Source: Anaerolinea sp. (GTDB lineage: Bacteria; Chloroflexota; Anaerolineae; Anaerolineales; Anaerolineaceae). Taken from it: DNA of 9,089 bases. Within the stretch, counting starts at the first letter, position 1. Every line of letters starts with the position of its first letter. The position numbers were made by a program, and so were the translations under genes. Where the stretch lies: assembly GCA_013824385.1 (NCBI GenBank), contig PNNU01000112.1:1-9089 (forward strand), given 5' to 3'. The notes under the pieces were generated by a model. It searched no databases. It was not told where the DNA came from and saw nothing but the letters and a program-made list of their open reading frames with translations. Shown in pieces: positions 6,973 through 9,089 of the stretch.

Positions 6973-7425
6973 TGTAATTGAGCTAATTGGTCGGAATTTA
7001 CACCCATACGCTGCCGGCTTACCCACCATCGTCCATGATAATCTTTCAACTGTGTTCCACCAAACCCCTGGGACTTCATACCAATTCGCGCCAGCTACAT
7101 CCTTTGGGATATCTGGATCAGGGGCGGTGCCACGAGCAAGGAACCCATCTGGGTGAATCCCAACTTCAGTATAAACGAATGAATAGATTGGACCCAGGGC
7201 GACCAGTGATAGCATCATTCCCCAACCACACCGGGAGGGCTCAACCGTTTTCGCCGCATCCAGCCGATCCTTGATGAAATCGACGTAAGTCATACCTTTT
7301 GGCACTCCGACCACTGCCATAGGTTGGCTAGCCTTATAACCAACAAAAATCAAGCTGGCACAGATAAGGATCACAAATGTGTTCCAAATGACTTTCCACA
7401 CCAGGTGAAACAATCCAGCAATCAT
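6967..7425 (-). CDS. Small membrane protein of unknown function
   Basis: I do not recognise this 152-aa protein. It has a strong N-terminal hydrophobic helix (about 9-30, IWNTFVILICASLIFVGY) and a second moderately hydrophobic stretch (about 68-86, WGMMLSLVALGPIYSFVYT). The C-terminal half is soluble, rich in Trp, Pro and Gly (NWYEVPGVWWNTVERLSW). Cys66 and Cys142 lie outside the first helix and could form a disulfide if exposed. There is no cleavable-signal pattern or known catalytic motif. Its ATG overlaps the stop of the upstream RHH gene in an ATGA arrangement (4 bp), a sign of translational coupling, so the pair probably works or is regulated together. Its 3' end faces the copper operon across a shared terminator. 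Given the integrase nearby it may belong to an integrated element, but no specific function can be assigned. Confidence 0.7.
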   Translation of the reverse strand: MIAGLFHLVWKVIWNTFVILICASLIFVGYKASQPMAVVGVPKGMTYVDFIKDRLDAAKTVEPSRCGWGMMLSLVALGPIYSFVYTEVGIHPDGFLARGTAPDPDIPKDVAGANWYEVPGVWWNTVERLSWTMVGKPAAYGCKFRPISSITN

Positions 7426-7655
7426 CTTTTTTCCTCTTTCTTTTCTACTTTATAGTTATCTTCAGGTTTTTGGCCTTCACCAATCATCAAACTTCCAAAA
7501 CGGATTTCTTCCCGATACATCCGGTCGATGGCTACTTCAACCACATCACCTTCACTTCGCCCCATAGTCCCGGAGAGGTCTTTTAATTGGCGAACGCAAC
7601 CGAGACTAAGGCGGAAGGAATGGACTGGTTTGGTAGATGAGTTTTTCTTAGGCAT
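7422..7655 (-). CDS. Ribbon-helix-helix (CopG/Arc-type) DNA-binding protein
   Basis: A 77-aa protein with the pattern of an RHH regulator: a short beta strand with alternating residues HSFRLSLG (about 12-19), a helix VRQLKDLSGTMG, then the turn and second helix RSEGDVVEVAIDRMYREE, as in Arc/CopG/ParD proteins. The N-terminal KK and the charged C-terminal tail (KVEKKEEKR) are poorly structured extensions. GAGGAG lies 6 nt upstream of the ATG, downstream of a promoter with an embedded 18-bp palindrome, so negative autoregulation is likely for this family. It is followed by, and overlaps by 4 bp, the 152-aa membrane protein gene. In toxin-antitoxin pairs such proteins are antitoxins, but the partner here does not look like a known toxin, so a plain transcription factor or plasmid/element maintenance role is equally open. 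Confidence 0.72.
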   Translation of the reverse strand: MPKKNSSTKPVHSFRLSLGCVRQLKDLSGTMGRSEGDVVEVAIDRMYREEIRFGSLMIGEGQKPEDNYKVEKKEEKR

Positions 7656-7661
7656 TTTGAA

Positions 7662-7667
7662 CTCCTC
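7662..7667 (-). promoter_or_regulatory. Ribosome binding site of the RHH gene
   Basis: GAGGAG on the minus strand, 6 nt before the ATG at 7655; it fixes the start. Confidence 0.75.
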
Positions 7668-7682
7668 GATAAGATTAAATTA

Positions 7683-7711
7683 ATTGTAATACATATGTAT
7701 TACTTAATCAA
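7683..7711 (-). promoter_or_regulatory. Sigma-70-type promoter of the RHH/membrane-protein operon
   Basis: On the minus strand TTGATT (plus 7706-7711; 4 of 6 to TTGACA) is followed by exactly 17 bp and TACAAT (plus 7683-7688; 5 of 6 to TATAAT). Transcription would begin near 7676, giving a leader of about 20 nt that contains the GAGGAG site. This is the best promoter in the window. Confidence 0.65.
7686..7703. promoter_or_regulatory. 18-bp perfect palindrome, candidate operator inside the promoter spacer
   Basis: GTAATACATATGTATTAC is a perfect 18-bp palindrome. It fills most of the spacer and overlaps the -10 of the RHH operon promoter, so a bound protein would block RNA polymerase. Self-binding by the RHH protein is the simplest reading. 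Its core TACATATGTA also fits the TACANNTGTA box known for CopY-type copper repressors, but no such gene is visible. Confidence 0.65.
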
Positions 7712-7914
7712 GAGTTAGTTTTTAAAAAGTGGGTACTTGCAATAAAAGGGTGATTTGTGGTTTAGTTAATGTATATCTTGTCTCAAGCCTCTATCACCAG
7801 TTGATAAAGGCCTAATATGCAGACAAATTGCTTTTCTCAACGTTGGTTGGTTCCCCCTAACGCAAGATTAATTTCAACGTAGGTTATTTATGGGATGCAA
7901 GGCAAGACCTGCGC

Positions 7915-8139
7915 TTGACGGCTTGTTCATTATTGACAGGCCAAAACCAGTCCGCAGATGCCAGGCAGGGCGTTGACAGGTCGCCGGCATCGCGAAGTGC
8001 AAAAAACTGTTACACCCCTCACTGGGGGCGCGTACGCCGAGATTATCTCGACGAAAGGCTTAACGGCACAACCAAAAAATATTTCCGTAATACTAGAAAC
8101 GGCTGGAAGCGAGTTCCAAAACCGACGAAGGAGTTGTAG
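7915..8139 (+). CDS. Possible 74-aa basic ORF directly upstream of the integrase (doubtful)
   Basis: An open reading frame from TTG at 7915 to a TAG that ends 1 nt before the integrase TTG. The C-terminal half is basic and protein-like (RRDYLDERLNGTTKKYF, RNGWKRVPKPTKEL), and the integrase ribosome binding site lies in its last codons, which would allow coupling. Against it: no good ribosome binding site before 7915, no ATG or GTG in frame, a Cys/Ser-rich N-terminus without recognisable family features, and overlap with a GC-rich hairpin cluster. The integrase frame is also open through part of this stretch. It may be a small integrase-associated gene such as a directionality factor, or chance. 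Confidence 0.25.
   Translation: MTACSLLTGQNQSADARQGVDRSPASRSAKNCYTPHWGRVRRDYLDERLNGTTKKYFRNTRNGWKRVPKPTKEL
7957..8050. repeat. Cluster of four hairpins upstream of the integrase
   Basis: Within 94 bp lie: a 9-bp stem with one bulged A, formed by GATGCC-A-GGC (7957-7966) and GCCGGCATC (7983-7991), whose loop carries TTGACAGG; CCCC/GGGG with a 5-nt loop (8015-8027); GGCG-CGTA-CGCC (8027-8038); and CGAGA-TTA-TCTCG (8038-8050). Such density is unusual for this window. It could be an RNA leader of the integrase or possible 74-aa gene, or a recombinase-binding/attachment region. The structures are seen in sequence; function is inferred. Confidence 0.4.
8128..8133 (+). promoter_or_regulatory. Ribosome binding site deciding the integrase TTG start
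   Basis: AAGGAG lies 7 nt before TTG 8141. In-frame alternatives upstream (ATG 7958, GTG 7997) have no Shine-Dalgarno, so TTG 8141 is preferred. Confidence 0.65.
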
Positions 8140-8140
8140 C

Positions 8141-9089
8141 TTGTCATTGTCATCCATTTCAAACCAGGTCAATCATTCTCTTGCTAAAGTTACCTGGGGT
8201 AAAGAACAAATTGAAAAGTACAAAGTTGAGCATGGTGTGACCTCTGTCAAGAAATCACTACGACCGGACGGAGATCCCACACAACCCTTACCTGTCATTT
8301 TGGGAATCAACACTCGACGAACATATTTTCAGGCGGCAACCTTATTCTTCAAACGCGCAGAGGAAATTACCGATGAGGGTTTACTGGCCAAACTACTAAA
8401 TCCAGACATAATCATGACAACATTTGAAGAACATTACACAAATTCTGCACCTGGTACGGTGAACAAATTGCTAGCGGCGCTCGAAAAAGTCCATCTTGGA
8501 TGCTTAAAACTCGGTTGGACGAAAACTCCATCCCCGATTACACCCGAACTGCGTGAATGGGTGAAATCCTTTCGCGATGATAGCAATGTACGTGCACCAC
8601 GGTTTGGCTATCGAATAGAAGATTCAGTAAAGGTGGTTGAATTCTTGACGGAGAAAAAATCAGCTTATGCGTTGCCTGCAGAGCTGGCATTACGTTGTGG
8701 GCTGCGGGAAGATGAAATGGCCGGAATGCAAGGGCAAAATATTGATGTAGAGCACAACCTTCTGCATATCACCGGGAAGGGGGGTCGCTATAGACCGGTG
8801 CCAATCCCAGAAGATCTGATCCTCAGGTTAAACCGTTCCAAACAATTTATATTTACCCCTAGTGCTTCCTGGCGGGCTGGTTTTCGGCGAACTGTGCTAG
8901 ACACAACAAAAGAACTAGGAATTGGAATCAGTGGAGTACATCGGTTGCGTGCAAATTATGCTCAAAATAGATATCTGGAATTTCTTGCCCAAGGAATGGA
9001 TGATCGTGGAGCTCGCCGGCAAATCTCCGAACTGTTGGGGCATGCCCGAATTGATGTTACATATAAATATGTACCAAAAGGATTTTTGG
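8141..9089 (+). CDS. Tyrosine recombinase / phage-type integrase, 3' end beyond the window
   Basis: A continuous 316-codon frame runs off the window end. Counting from TTG 8141, residues about 55-125 resemble an N-terminal helical core-binding domain (NTRRTYFQAATLFFKRA...VNKLLAALEKVHLG), and residues about 155-316 are the catalytic domain. All tyrosine-recombinase active-site residues are visible: Arg189 (ALRCGLREDEM), Lys213 (ITGKGGRYRPVPI), His267 and Arg270 (GVHRLRANYA), His301 (ELLGHARIDVT) and the nucleophile Tyr310 (TYKY). It is therefore probably active, with only a short tail missing. It would cut and join DNA through a 3'-phosphotyrosyl link to integrate or excise an element. AAGGAG 7 nt upstream supports TTG, although the frame is open back to 7937 with an ATG at 7958. 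It lacks a recognisable integron-integrase insertion. Nearby RHH and orphan membrane genes fit an element edge; no att site is proven. Confidence 0.88.
   Translation, partial: MSLSSISNQVNHSLAKVTWGKEQIEKYKVEHGVTSVKKSLRPDGDPTQPLPVILGINTRRTYFQAATLFFKRAEEITDEGLLAKLLNPDIIMTTFEEHYTNSAPGTVNKLLAALEKVHLGCLKLGWTKTPSPITPELREWVKSFRDDSNVRAPRFGYRIEDSVKVVEFLTEKKSAYALPAELALRCGLREDEMAGMQGQNIDVEHNLLHITGKGGRYRPVPIPEDLILRLNRSKQFIFTPSASWRAGFRRTVLDTTKELGIGISGVHRLRANYAQNRYLEFLAQGMDDRGARRQISELLGHARIDVTYKYVPKGFL

Larger units (their letters stand above)
7704..8140. other. Gap between the RHH promoter and the integrase, no confident gene
   Basis: About 485 bp separate the RHH start (7655) from the integrase start (8141). 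The left part (to about 7890) is AT-leaning and holds a hairpin at 7787-7811 (10 positions, one mismatch, 5-nt loop, no U run) and an imperfect repeat, TCAACGTTGGTT (7837-7848) and TCAACGTAGGTT (7874-7885). The right part (about 7895-8060) is visibly richer in G and C. It has TTGACAGG twice (7933-7940, 7973-7980) and several hairpins described separately. I see no tRNA, no CRISPR array and no convincing promoter for the integrase. Confidence 0.5.

Noticed and set aside
7837..7885. Integron attC/attI site
   Set aside because: GTTRRRY/RYYYAAC core sites do not match properly, and the recombinase shows no integron-integrase-specific insertion.
7930..8172. 80-aa minus-strand reading frame overlapping the integrase start
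   Set aside because: It runs antisense through the hairpin cluster and into the integrase coding sequence, with no family features; treated as a chance frame.

Overview
The window reads as a piece of a bacterial chromosome with moderate to low GC, ATG and TTG starts, clear Shine-Dalgarno sites and short intergenic gaps. The general flavour of the proteins (a polytopic DsbD_2/TauE-like protein fused to a cupredoxin, a copper ATPase followed by a secreted lipoprotein of unknown function, a compact moaA-moaC-moaE set) suggests an anaerobic or facultative environmental bacterium, possibly Chloroflexota (Anaerolineae). That placement is an impression from protein style; no rRNA or other marker gene is present to prove it.

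Region 1 (about 1-2135, + strand) is a molybdenum-cofactor operon. moaA and moaC make cyclic pyranopterin monophosphate from GTP, and moaE is the large subunit of molybdopterin synthase. moaC and moaE overlap by 17 bases. The MoaE partner moaD and the later-step genes (mogA, moeA) are not in the window.

Region 2 (2233-6844) is a divergent copper-handling module. Leftward from a roughly 250-bp regulatory gap runs a membrane protein with a C-terminal cupredoxin domain, followed 9 bp later by a 76-aa CopZ-like metallochaperone. Rightward run the Cu+-exporting P1B ATPase CopA and, 27 bp later, a secreted lipoprotein of unknown function. The gap contains a 21-bp imperfect palindrome, three copies of TATTGATT and a reasonable sigma-70-type promoter. 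The proposed flow is: chaperone delivers Cu+ to CopA, CopA exports it, and surface proteins (cupredoxin domain, perhaps the lipoprotein) receive or buffer it. No copper sensor gene is present here. A strong bidirectional hairpin terminator (6862-6894) closes the module.

Region 3 (6967-9089) looks accessory or mobile. A two-gene leftward operon encodes a small ribbon-helix-helix (RHH) DNA-binding protein and, overlapping by 4 bp, a 152-aa membrane protein that I do not recognise. Its promoter is unusually clear: TTGATT, a 17-bp spacer and TACAAT, with an 18-bp perfect palindrome running through the spacer into the -10. Next comes a roughly 485-bp stretch with no confident gene. It holds several hairpins, a short imperfect repeat and a possible 74-aa basic ORF. 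The window ends inside a tyrosine recombinase (integrase) gene that starts at a TTG behind AAGGAG and is cut by the window edge just after its catalytic tyrosine. The integrase, RHH regulator and orphan membrane protein together suggest the edge of an integrated element.
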